Shown: positions 34,508-46,510 of the stretch, piece after piece
Position numbering within the stretch: the stretch's first letter is position 1
Layout: each line of letters starts with the position of its first letter
Program-made: the position numbers and the translations under genes
The notes under the pieces: generated by a model
The model's input: only the letters and a program-made list of their open reading frames with translations
Databases searched by the model: none
Told to the model about the DNA's origin: nothing
Source: Gymnopus androsaceus JB14
Taxonomy: Eukaryota > Basidiomycota > Agaricomycetes > Agaricales > Omphalotaceae
Assembly: GCA_009733575.1 (NCBI GenBank)
Contig: ML769404.1
Coordinates: forward strand, 186,001 to 250,000
Reading direction: 5' to 3'
DNA length: 64,000 nucleotides

Positions 34508-35160
34508 TCCGGCTGTAATTCATTCGACAAGACAGCAGATTGAAAGGTCCAGCCAGGGAACAAAAGAATGGAGATCAAATGAGAAGGTAGGGAACGGATA
34601 GTAAGTATGAAGAAAAACCAGCCAGCTGTAGAGTGGGAGCTGGAGAGAGTTGAGAAAGCGGCTGCCAAGATCTGGGCCAAGATAACTCATGTGTCTGTGA
34701 GAGAAGTATATCTTTCGTCACTATAGCACCACTGCCACAAGTCTAGATGTCCATATCATCAGATTCACAGAACTGCAGTCGACGCGGTCACTCGCAGGAA
34801 AACAATTTAGCGCCCATAGTGCGAACTACACTGTACCGTGCAACTCTGTAATTATTGCCACCATTAGTTAGGTAGTGTGCTCGAGTTGATCTGAATACTG
34901 GAGTGAAAAAAAAATCTAGCGCGTAAACTTGGCGTAAAGTCTGGTACGAAGCGAAGATCTAGAGGAGTCTAGAGACGACTCCCATCTACATAGGCCATGT
35001 AGCAACGCGGTCCCGTAACCCGTTGAGGAAACTGAATTGAGCGTCGGAGGCTTGATGTCAAGTGATGATGCTCTATGTATAGATATTGATTTTCTAAAAT
35101 TGCTGCCATTTAACCGTTAGACTTCTTCATTATATGTAAAGTACCTCAACACGATTACTT
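34508..35160. other. Intergenic between membrane protein A and ARMT1
   Basis: Upstream region of membrane gene A and downstream region of ARMT1. Nothing else recognised. Confidence 0.4.
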
Positions 35161-37476
35161 TCAAGTCTTGCCCAAGAACGAGATCAATGCAAACCTGGGC
35201 GGTAATGGATCGTCAACAACCTCATAGGGAATGACCGAACGTAATGCGCGACATACTTTCCATTGACCCTCCATTTTGGATCCTTTGCTTCAGTCTTCTT
35301 CAGAACCTCCTCGTCTAATCCCACAGCAACATCTGCCTTGTTGGTCCGCAAGCTTAACAGAGGGAACGACCCTGCTAGAGGACCTGCCATAGGATGCGCA
35401 TCAGTATCTACACTTGAAAATGGTAGTAGGTACGATCTAACCCAGGGCTTCGTCGAATGGTGTCAAAGGAGGCCATTGGATATCACCAGTTAGTCTAGCA
35501 AAGCATTAGTTGGACATAACTTCGGGGCAAGGGACTTACTTTCGATAGCTGAATGTACGCCATGGTTATGATCAATATGCTTCCAACCGCATATTAACGT
35601 ACAGAGACCTACTTCAGATCACCCTAAGCCAACGCGTTAGATCTAGGGATAGGATAGTAGAAGGACAAATTACCTTCAGTACAACAAGATCGCTATCCTT
35701 CAGAGAGTCCCATAGTTTTGGATCGTATGTTTTCATGTCCCAGTATGGAACAGGCGTTGTCCAAAATCCCGCCAGTGATTCTAGTGCTGAACCTCCCCCT
35801 AGAGGAGTCTCAATCGGAACTGAAAGTGAAAAGACGCCTTCCGTGACATATCGCTTCAAGCGACCCGCGAGTTGCTGAAGATGCTGCTGCTGATCGGCGG
35901 AGGGAGGTGGTGAAGTGGTGGAAGACAGGAACGAAGGATCCAAGAGCGACTTGATGGTTTCCTCAAAGTCGGGAGGGGTCACGTCGGAGACGAACCACGG
36001 GATGAGTTTGGGGCTGATGGTTATTTCATGAGAAGTCATCAAAGCGAGGAAGCGAAAGAAAGGCCTCACTGGAAAACCACTTTGGAGACATAGGGCGTGT
36101 AAGTGACGAGGAAATCGGCGAACACGAGATCAGTAAACAGCTGTGGTTGAATTGAGCGGTGTTGAATTTCGATGAAAAGATATTCGGTAATTACCTCAAA
36201 GCCGGCTGATGGTAAAAGCATTAGTTAGACGCATTTCAATGAACTGTACTAGTAGAGCTTGCCATTATCCAAGACAAAATCCACTCTGCCGTCTTTGATT
36301 GTTGATATATGCTTCCAAGCCTTTTCCTGATCATCTCGCATGATAAATTCTTTCCGAGCTGCTTGCATATCCTTTCCTACGGATTGGAGTTTCTCGATAT
36401 CAACAAGAGACATATGAGTAAGAAGAGACAAGTCCTGAACAATAGCATTTTAGTATACTGATGTCAAAGAAAGGATATCGGCCTACAGTTGCGTTTCCCC
36501 TAAAGGGCTCATAAACACGGGGGTTAGAATGCTAGTATACATCAAGCACGTACCATAGACACATCTGTATCATCTCCTGAAAGAAGACCTTCAGCTTTTC
36601 CGGGTCTGATTCCAAAACGCTCCTCTCGGCCTCTAGTTCGTGCATTATAGTTGCGATGCCTTTGGATTACGGTGACAGATAGGTTAGTGTTGGAGCATGT
36701 CCCAAAACGCTTGATTACCATATATTGAGGTCCCCGATTTTGTAAAAACGTCCAATTTCTGGGAATGGAAAGGATCAAAGTTTCGCCAATGGGTAGATTG
36801 AGCAAAGTAGCTTCGTAAAAGACGATAGCTGAAAGATTATGAATTAGATACCCGCGCGTAGAATCCGAGTATGCGATGCATACAGATAACATCTATGGGA
36901 TCAAAGGTTAGTCGCGAGAATAGGATGGGCTTGGAATAAAGATTTCGCACTCTGCGTATAGCCATGGCGCCTTAAACCACGTATTTCGTGATGATTTAGC
37001 GAGTGCTTCTAGTTCAGTATTGTAAAAGTCTGCGTGTAGTTCACCGTCCGCAGGAATAGGTCTATGTTTATTGACAAGGTCAGTTTTGGAAAGCTGAAAG
37101 GATTCAGAACGCACTCCATAACATGGTCTCGAGCCATATCATATTTAAGCTTGCTGATTTTCTCAATGATAGCTTTTCCTTCGGTGATCTTGTTCTCTAG
37201 AGCTTGCTTCTGTGCATGATCTTCTTGAGCTTGTACATGGAAGGTATGGTTTTCCCGATGAAGCTGATCGACGATTCCCGCGAGAATTACTGGCCATCGT
37301 TTTACGACCGTTTCATAGCTGTAGATGCTTTAGAGCAAGCTTCGCATCGGCGATGAGTTGAGTGACGTACGAGAACCTGCAATTAATGAGCACTAAATGA
37401 CACACAAAAAGCCCAGCTCTCACCCTAGTTCATCGGTAGGATCATACGGTGGGAAGGGAGCCTGAAACAATACCAT
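35161..37476 (-). CDS. ARMT1: ARMT1/DUF89 damage-control phosphatase, microexon-rich
   Basis: Metal-dependent phosphatase of DUF89 subfamily III (yeast YMR027W, human ARMT1), acting on phosphometabolites such as fructose-1-phosphate. It starts at ATG 37476 (MVLFQAPFPPYDPTDELG) and ends at TGA 35163-35161. Motifs are rebuilt only when six tiny exons are included: 37371-37376 (6 nt, the FS of GFSYETVVKRWP), 36884-36892 (9 nt, the CYL of WLYAECYLYR), 36487-36499 (13 nt, WGNATDLSLL), 36195-36205 (11 nt, DNAGFELFTDL), 35613-35623 (11 nt) and 35540-35548 (9 nt), the last two giving KGDLNYRKLTGD. DNAGFE and GDLNYRK carry the metal and active-site residues. Flanking introns are 45-64 nt. The intron at 36206-36262 is GC-AG (donor GCAAGC). 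All junction phases agree. A 142-bp spacer separates it from a divergent gene. Confidence 0.92.
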
Positions 37477-37618
37477 AATGCACACTACAGTGAACAGCGC
37501 TGAGTTAGTACTGAAGATAGACGCACTAGCGCCTCGCTCAGCGCTTATTATCTTATTATCCCTCGTGCCTTTGAACCGAAGAACGTCCAGAATTTCAATC
37601 GAGCCTCATCAAGCCACC
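37477..37618. promoter_or_regulatory. Bidirectional promoter, ARMT1 and Ser-rich gene
   Basis: 142 bp between two divergent start codons. The plus-strand start sits in a strong GCCACCATG context at 37613-37621. Confidence 0.6.
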
Positions 37619-39364
37619 ATGCCTGAAATCTCCAAGACCAAAAATGCTCCATCTATTGTTCTGTTTGCTAGTCTTCGACGCGTTTTCCATAGCTTGTCTT
37701 GTGGTGCTACAATGCCCGAAATGGAATTTGTTCGTATTTCTTCTTTAATTACGAATAAAATTAATTGATTTCCTTCCTAGATTTCGAAATGTAAATATGT
37801 ATCGACGCTACTCGAGGATACGAACTTCCAAGACTTGATAGAATCTGTGCAGACACTGGTGAGCTTTTCTCCCTTTGAATAACGCGCGAAAATTGGGCTT
37901 AGCTGCTCTTGATAGTTTCTGGATATCGTGGAGGTAATTGAGAAATCACAAAAGCAGCATCTGCTAAATTGTCTTGCTAGATGGCTGTTATCGTCTTCAT
38001 CTCGCGCGCTTTTCCTGCAGCTCGCTTCTCAATCCTACCCTTGGTTGACTTTATCCCAGAAAGTCATGAAGCAGTTAGCGCGTTGTTTGATCTAATAGAC
38101 GTGCAAGTCTCCCAGCATTGCAGCTATGGCCCCCAACGTATGCAAATTATTGTGTTCTCGTACTGATTCTGATACGCAGTTCATTTCATCAGTGAGAATG
38201 GCTGCTATAGACCAGCTTTTGCGGTCTAATGCGGCCACAGTCACCTTTGATTCCTCCGTGATTACTCAAAAGTCTTCCGCGACTCCATCTGACTCACAGG
38301 AACTCTTGAACTCACATGCGCCGAGCTCGAAGGCATCTTCTTCCGTAGTCTCGTCTGGCCAATTGAATTCTTCGTCTTTACCTACCTGGTCGACGCCAAA
38401 GTGCACGACCGACTCGTTTACTTTTCTCAACGATTCGAGAGAGAGCTTTGACTCTAACCAGTTGACTGACACTGCGGGCGATTGCGAACTTCCTTTGGTT
38501 CTCTGTGGCTTCAATACACAGACTCCAGCACGGTCCCCTGAGCTCCGAAAAACACCTTCTACATCTAGCATCAATCTCTCTACTCCCGATTCAGCTCTTT
38601 CTCCAATTCCTCAGGCTTCCCTCGGTTCAGACAGCGTTTTCGATAATGCATCTAATTCCGACATTGCTCATGCCAGTACCGAAATCCAGAGTCTTCCTGT
38701 TTCTTTCCCTTCCTTGCAAGTGCACGATCATTCCCGAAAATCCAGCATAGACCTAGCCTCGGTTCCTTCTGAACTTCTTACTCCTTGTGTGACGAGAAAC
38801 CACGCAGGGTTTTCTCTTCAAAGTCCCATACCCAGTCTTCCATCTTCAGAGCTGGATGTCCTTTTTACTCGACTAGTCAGTACCGGATCACTGGACACGA
38901 AAACAGACGGTAAAAGCTATTCACGAGCTGAAGGAGAGGATGCTCCCTCCTCCTTAGCTCCCGTCGATGCCCGGGAGGAAAGAGTAGGAACTGGAGATAC
39001 GCCCAGTGCAGATACTCGCGGGACTCTTAGTACTCATCTATCAGTGCCAGTATTCGGCGACGAATTGGAGGTCAAGGAATTGGGCAAAGGGAAGCGAAAA
39101 CGTCAATCAAGGGGAAGAAGTGTAAGCCTCGCGGGCATGAGGAAAACTTCTGCTGCTGAAAGTCCCGGGACTGGTGTTGGACCTGACTCGCCTCGCTATG
39201 ATGCAGACCATCCACGCAGATCGAAGAGACAGAGGACCGTTAGCGTACAGAATTCCGCTATTTCGCCGGGAGCAGAAATTGGGCTGGGTTTGCCTAAAGG
39301 TGACGCATCGCCAACGCGGAGAGTAGTCTCACGAATGAACAAAGAGAATCGGGATACTTGCTAG
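37619..39364 (+). CDS. Ser-rich, probably nuclear protein of unknown function
   Basis: Not recognised. It starts at ATG 37619 (MPEISKTKNAPSIVLFASLR). The next exon reads ISKCKYVSTLLEDTNFQDL. After an intron, an exon reads straight through FLDIVEVIEKSQKQHLLNCL and ARWLLSSSSRALFLQLASQS, an amphipathic helical region. Splicing at 38070-38180 is uncertain; a 14-nt exon would keep frame. The remaining single exon from FISSVRMAAIDQLLRSNAAT to the stop at 39364 is Ser/Thr/Pro-rich and disordered. Basic clusters near the end (KGKRKRQSRGR, RRSKRQRT) look like nuclear localisation signals, and the end is RMNKENRDTC. The N-terminal 130 residues may be a helical domain. A nuclear regulatory or cell-cycle role would be a guess. 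Confidence 0.65.
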
Positions 39365-42300
39365 GCTTTGGACACACCATTGTTATCGCAATTTTGCAAT
39401 AATCAGCTACTTCAAACGTGTACAAATACATACAATCCTTTCTGTAACAAATATGTGTATACTCAGACTGACTCATAGTACAAGTAAACTTATTACGATG
39501 AGTACAGTGCGTCTATTTGAATACTGTGTGACTGTTCTCTGCTCTGTGTAAAAGGACTGTATCGACCCATTTGAACATCTAGAAAACACTTGATGGTGTG
39601 GTGATGAGCTGGGAGCAAGATGCTTTCTCGCAGCATTTCTAGCTTTCTTTCGGAATCCTTCAAAATAATAAACAAGGAAAGACGCTATTTCGGACATGCC
39701 TCCCGAAAGCGGTAATCCGATAAATCCTATGCTTCTAGCTCAGCAATGCAGTGGACCTACGACTAAGTATCGCACTGGTGGCGGAGTCCGCGGAACACTA
39801 GAACGATAGATACTGGATGGTGAGAGAGACCAGCGCATAAGAGGAACACTGAAAGGACACAGAGCCACACGGAAGCATTCGGATACTTACTGACTCGGGA
39901 GAAATGGCAGATCTTCGGGTTCTCCTTCCGCTCTTCCTTTCATATTCCCGGGGTGGTTAAAAAGCGCTGAATCGTCGATTGAGAATCTCGTTGTGGTGGA
40001 AATGTGTCCCAACAAGGAAGGTATAACCTGTATATCGCGATAAGGACCAAAGTATCCATCCTGTCGTCTTGCTCCTTCCGCTTTGATGCAGAAGCCGCCT
40101 CAAGGCGTTGATAAAGTTTGGCATGAGACAAAGGGCCGGGTCTTGAATGCCATTTATGCTACCGTTGGATCGTGGCGCTATAGCTTTCTGACCATCAGGT
40201 GACTCGGACATACAGAAAAACGGAAGATGCACCAATTGCAGAACAAACGATGAGCTGGTTGGAGTTAGAGATCATCATTGGGGGATCCAGTTCCGAACGC
40301 ACTGTAGTATCTCGTACGAATAACACTCATTGGGATTTGGGGTACGCCAAGTTCGAGCTACTTCGAGCTACAATGGGACTCCCTCCTCACGCAATTCAAA
40401 ATTTCTAAAAATATGGGCACTACTACTTAGGAGGAAATGTGAATATCACCCAATGCACATAGCTGTGGGTTACGATACCACTGGCAAACACGGAACAGTC
40501 ATTTATTGACCAGTATATGCTCCGAAGATTCAGCCTTCCGAATCTATGAGAGGAGGAATGACCAGATTATAGCTGAAATTAATTCTCATCATGGACCATG
40601 CAATATTGACCATGTCAATTTCAGAGCATAACCAGTCGGAGGTTTCGGAACGTTTGAACCAGCGGGAAGTGACCCTTGACTCATGGACTGGAGATCGGAC
40701 GCGTCGTGAGTGATCCGGCTGATAACGGAATGCAGATAACGGAATGCAAACTTCGGAGGATGGCACATTGATAAGTACCGTCCGCGGGCATATGTACGTA
40801 CGGCATTGTGTCTCATCCATCGCGAAAAGCTGTAGACCTTCACTGCAGGGCTGTCGCCACCATGATGAGTCGAGACTCGAGACACGAGGTTCAATTCTGG
40901 TCCAAGCCAATGATAAACCTCTGTTGCAGTACCCTTCGCCCTAGTACCCGTCAAAGTTTGCGCCTGCAGGATGAACTTGGAGTAGGAGCAGAACAAGCGG
41001 CTTCCGTAACCACTTGCGTTAACGTCAATAGTTAGCAAGCCTAGCAAGGGTCGGAGAAGACTCAATAAACTCGAGAAGCCATCACAATCCTGCCCGAGTC
41101 GTGGTATACCCGTTGTAGCAATCTGAAAGAGTTGCGGCGGGTTTGAAACTTAACACGAGTCAGGAAGGTATACAATGAAAGCGAAGGTGCGCCGTTTCAC
41201 TATGAAAAACTAACAAAGTTTAGGAGCTTCCGAAGACAAAGGAGGAGGCCGATGCGTATATTGCCTTTGTAATTCTGGTTTTGAACGTGAATTGCCTCGA
41301 GTCTCCGAGCTGCACGCTCATACACTATTATGAACTTGGAGCAGCATGTTCGTTATGAGTAGTACGCATCTGAGATTCTCACTGAGCACTGACTCCTGAG
41401 CAAGCACTGAGTAGATGAATGAAATGGAAATTTGTGCTTCTTCGACGAGGGTGAAGATTCAACGATGTAATATGTACCTCGTTACAAAGAGGGTAGATTA
41501 TTGAGCGCACGCTCATTTTCTAGTGGCTACGATTTGGGATTTGGTAGGTTCAAAACACGTATCATCCTGTAAGTATCTCCCGAGACGATGAAAAGCTACT
41601 AGTAAGTCTAGTCATTCCGGTTTTTCCACATCGAGCCAAAATTCTCTGCCAAAACTAAGCTTTTCATTCAGGTTGCTTTTCAGCTTCCAACTCACTCACA
41701 GTGCATCAAGTACCGGGCTGGTTTCATTTCGAATTTGAACCAAATTTAAACCACGTCGCCCTAATATATGTCAATAGATATCATATCTCTCCAAATTCAC
41801 AGCAGATTCAAGAAGGTATTCGTGAGTTGGGCTCGGCCTTGGGCATGTTTGTAAAAGTTGCTTATACTAAGTGAGACTTGTCCTGGACCGATTGCCTGCT
41901 ACTAGTAAAAAAAAACTTGCTTCGGATGCCTTCAAACAATTCTAACACGATGCTCTCTTGCAAAGTTTCAAATGCCACAGCACCGCCGTATATATGAGAG
42001 TGCAAGATATAATATATAAGTACTTCCGGCTTCTTTTGACGCCCAGGAACGTTAGCATCGAGATATGTCGAAGGCGCGAAGCGCATCACTCCAGAGCGCC
42101 TACGACGCAAATCCTTTTTTGGCGCTAATTTCTATTTATGATTGAGCGTCAGTTTGCTTTCCTCCAGAGAGAATGCGCAATTTTCTTTCCGCAGAGCCTA
42201 GCGATACGGGACAGATGATGATTAGCACCTGGAATTCATCGCTACGGCTTGCCTGGCACTCACAGATTTATGTATGTGGTCGAATTTATTCACCCTCGGG

Positions 42301-44789
42301 GTGAATGGAAATTTGCAGATGTTGTTGTCCAAGCCAATCAGCCCTTGACGAAGTGTCCAGATGCCATTCCCTTTTGAACGGTTTTTTTCTCTTGTCCGTC
42401 TTAGTATCATATATTTCTCAACTCAGAACCAAATTCCCAAGACCGCGGCTGCAAATTGTTCTTCACGTACTTACATTCGAGGCGTGAGTATTTATATTGA
42501 CTTCTCGATGACTCTTCCAGAGAACTTTGCCAGGACCAGGTATGTTCATACGCTCTTTGACTCCTACTCTATTTGGTTCCTTGTTCTAGTAATAATCAAG
42601 AAAGATGATCACGCTTCAACTTTCAACCTTACCGACCATATGTAAATATGATTTTAATATCTACTATCACCCCGCTTCGTAGCCTTTGAATGCCAATGAA
42701 ACCTGCAGTCAAGAATAGGATATATTCAACTTGCATTGATCATTGTTCCCTATTTGAGCCCTTTATACATGTGCATTCGTATGTTAGACTAGTCTGGTAT
42801 TAAGATTCAAAGTTCGCCATTGTCCTCCTGTTTTGGGTGTAGTATCATCAAGATAGGCGCGCTTCAAAGTGCGAGGAGTGAGGAGTTCTCATCATCTCCT
42901 CCCTAATGTACCATGGGGCATGGTCAACTTACTAGTATTAATGTGGGGATAGGGAAGTGGCGGAGAGATAGAGTCAGAGCGGAACTGGAACGTCACCTGC
43001 AAGTTCTAGCTAAAATTCGTGCCGCTACCTATCCTTACGACTTTCATCCTCTTCTCCGAACTCGGAGCTAATGCCAATGTAATAATCGCGTACGCGCTCT
43101 CGGTCTCGGTGCTCGTCATCGTCGACCGCAGCGGTAGGACCCACAAAACGCGGTTAAATTTATGCGCAGATTCCGATTTATCAGATCCCAAGTACTGTAT
43201 GCAACCGGCGGCGGCATCATTCCAACATCATTTCTGATGTCAATATATATGTACGACCGACATATCCCACGAATCTTATTGACTAGGCAGTAATAAACTC
43301 TTTAACCATGTTGTCTTTAACCATGTTCTACGTAGCGGGCCAACCCGTCGAGTCTGACAGCATTACCGTTTAATATCGGATTTTGTTCCATCGATAGTTA
43401 ACCACAGAATACTGTAGTTGCTTGCTGTATATTCACATGTTTATGTTCATGTTCATGTTTATGGTGTTGGTGGTGTTGGACAGTGAGCGGAAATTGAAAC
43501 TACGTACCTGACTTCCGTGTAAACCAGTGCAGGCGGGCGGGGAGGTCAAGGGAAGATCGATGGAACGGAGAATTTGTACAGGGTGAACATGTGCATGGCC
43601 CGCCAGCAGTTGAAGATACCCATAACCCATAGCGCCGTTTGGACTTTGTCTTGCCTCGCGTTCGGGAAAGATAAGTTGTTCTAACATCACGCGCCAGGTA
43701 GGAAATCATATTTATGCTCCGGACTTACCGAGGACGAGCGAGGAGGTAATGTCAAGCAGTGCGGAGCATAAACGAGTCCTTCTAAGATATTTGGGTGTAT
43801 TTTGGATGGCAATGGATGCCAGATGGGAAGATAATTCATATGCGGAAGCACCTTTGGATGAGCGTTATGTGTTGACGACACCAGTGAGCAAGAGTGGTAC
43901 GATCGTGATTGAAGAAGCTCACAGCCACAGAAAGGTTAGATCAGTGAAGGAGGATAACCTTTCCGACCGATTAAGCTGTCCATGAACAAAGGAACACAGG
44001 TATGGGTCAGAAATTCCCAAAAAGGAACCTTCAAGGAATTGATGGTATTACGATCTCGTACTGCGAAATCACGTGTCCCCATATTATATCCCGGTATTCA
44101 GTGCGAATGTTGCTTTCTTTGGGGAAGACTAGCATTGAAAGAAAGAGTGAGATTCAGCCCCAAGATGAGGAAACCCTCGACAGACCGACAGATGGAGGGT
44201 ATCGGCGGAGAAATGGAAGATGGGGGGCAGATTTTCCAGAACGGCTAGAAAGAAAAAAGTGAATAAATGGATAAACTTCTCGGCCCATAAACCGGGACTT
44301 GTGGCGTGGTGGGTCGAAAAGACAATAAAAGCGATTTCCATCTCGGGGCAACTGGACATCAACACATTTAGTCGAAATCTACGCTGCCAATTTCGGAATT
44401 GGTTCCTCGAGGAATTCAACAACGACATCGCCAACTCGTGCGACGATACGCTTAGAAAGTCCACGGGTCCAGGCATCTGGTACCGTCAAACTGATTTTCT
44501 CATATAAACTCACCTCCGCATTGTCTTTTTGTTCTGTGCCCCGCTTGTCCTATTGTTTTGTCCCGATCTACGGATTAGCGAAACAAGAAGAAAACCGGCA
44601 GACAACAAAGCGACACCTCATTATTATTCTTTCCCTCTCCCCACCACAAGCGTGCAGGAGTGCTAAACTGCATCCTCCTCTTTCCGTACTAACGATCTTC
44701 CATTTGTTCTTTCACCTCCCTCCTTTCACATCTCCCTCCTCCCAATCCACATCCTTTTTGTTCACCCATCCCAATTGATTCCGAACATC
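39365..44789. other. Gene-poor 5.4 kb
   Basis: No gene with family motifs. Short frames occur on the minus strand at 39473-39697, 39940-40131 and 40589-41065 (158 codons), and on the plus strand at 42361-42645 and 43019-43237. None shows conserved motifs or a coherent intron pattern. A TTCATG-type hexamer repeat lies at 43437-43460. The part after about 44500 is pyrimidine-rich and is probably the HMG-box gene promoter and leader. Confidence 0.4.
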
Positions 44790-46510
44790 ATGCCCGCACT
44801 CCGCACGCGCGATACCCAATCCCGACGTGAGTAGTTCTTCAATCTGAGCATAGACATCAAAGAATAATGTTCTGTTTCCTCCTTCTCCTCCTTTAGCACT
44901 CGAAGTGACGACGGACGCGCCCCAACCTCCCACTTTGACGATAATTTCACCGACGCCACGCGCTTTCACCTTCCCTAACTCCCATAACCTCTCGCGGGAC
45001 AGTCCTTACTCTACTCCGTCTAGTTCCCCGTTTGAGCCCGACCTCAATTCATTCGCTATCTCTTCCTCTTCATCATGTACAACACCACCTCCGCTAATGC
45101 GTACTCTTTCTCCCGCCTCGTCTTTTACATCTGTATCACCTTCCCCTACATCGAGCTCGAACAACTCTCATCTGCGCGGCGACGTTGAACGTCGGCCAAA
45201 GAAGGGCGATGAGGATTACATCAAGCGACCGGAGAACGCGTTCATTCTTTTCCGGCGCAAATGCTGCGAGGAGCGTCAGGCGGCGGAGGAGGAATCCTCA
45301 ATCGGCGGTCTGACGAAGAAGCAGCGTCAAGCAGATCTGTCCAAAACTATCAGTCAGCAGTGGAAGTCGCTGACGCCGGAAGAGAGGAAATATTGGGAGG
45401 AGATGGCCAAAGAGAAGAAGAAGGAGCACGCACAACTGTATCCTGGATACGTCTACCGCCCTCAGCGTGTGCGCGATAAGGACGGGAAGGCGAGGAACAA
45501 GAAACGTAAGGGGAGTAAGGTAGAGACGATGATGATGCCTGAGGTTGGTCCTCCCATGGAAAGTGTGTCGTTCGTCATTGCTTCCTCTCGCCAACACGGT
45601 CGCTCTGCTTCTGCTCCGACGCCTCCTCCTAACTCATATCAATCCATCCAAATCCCCAATCTCTATTCTTCAAGCCCATCGTGCCCCACGTCTCCTTCTC
45701 TACTGCCTATGATCAGCAGACGGGTTATGCATAACGGTAACCCGGAGGATGTTATGTCAAATTTCGATTTCATGCCCAACAACGAGCATGTAATGGCCCC
45801 TGCCTTCGGCCACGAGCAGCCTAATCTTCATGTGAGTTTTGTTTTGGTACTGGGGGGATGAATGCTTGCTCATCTATGAATTGAAGTCTTCCCAATTCCT
45901 ACGAAATATATTCAACATGACATCCAACGAAGCACCACTTACCGTCTCCACCGACACCTCCCTGCTCCTTCCTGCGCATCAGATTGTTTCGCCAGCGTCG
46001 TCGATAGATACGAACTCGTCTGGACCTTCATCCCCAGCTACCGGACCTTTTACTCCAACTCATCCCACACACCCCCATTCAGCCTTCGATCTGAATGGCA
46101 TTCCCAACAACGCCTGTTTGTCCGATTCGCAGATGCAAGCGGAACTCGATATGCATATGCAAATGTCACCAGCCTTCGACTTTTCGGGGTACTCCTGGCC
46201 TGTCTGGCAGGATGAGTCGAGCACGGGGATGCTGAATAACGATTTTGACCTCAACTCGATCCCTTCGCTCGAGATTGGCGGTCCAAAGTACGTTGACGAG
46301 ACTAGCAACTACGTGGCGTCTCCTGAAGCTCTGGGAATGAGCGAGTATGCCCATGAGTACCAGCAAGAGTATCCCAACGAGTACATTGCCGAATACCAAG
46401 AGTATGTTCCCCTGGGACACAATCAGTATCTTGAAGGTCAACAGAGCACCGAGTCGAGCTTACTTGGCTTCGACAATATGACGGGCTCTCCGGCGGAGCA
46501 AAGCTTCTAA
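44790..46510 (+). CDS. HMG-box transcription factor (MATA_HMG type)
   Basis: Sequence-specific nuclear DNA-binding protein. Three exons (44790-44826, 44897-45831, 45887-46510) sum to 1596 nt, or 531 residues, in frame. A Ser/Pro/Thr-rich N-terminus precedes the HMG box at about residues 118-195. The box begins DYIKRPENAFILFRRKCCEE, continues QADLSKTISQQWKSLTPEER and KYWEEMAKEKKKEHAQLYPG, and ends in YVYRPQR with a basic KARNKKRKG extension. The C-terminal half is Ser/Pro- then Gln/Tyr/Glu-rich (EYQQEYPNEYIAEYQEY) and may activate transcription. Such factors include mating-type and fruiting regulators in mushrooms (Ste11/Prf1/Pcc1-like). Without synteny I cannot assign one. No homeodomain or pheromone-receptor gene is in this window, so it is not evidently a mating-type locus. 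Confidence 0.9.

Noticed and set aside
40530..41065. 158-codon minus-strand frame in the 5-kb gene desert
   Set aside because: No recognisable domain, an overlapping frame of similar length on the same strand, and no nearby exons that extend it.
44790..46510. Mating-type locus centred on the HMG-box gene
   Set aside because: No homeodomain pair, pheromone receptor, pheromone precursor or mitochondrial intermediate peptidase gene lies in the window.
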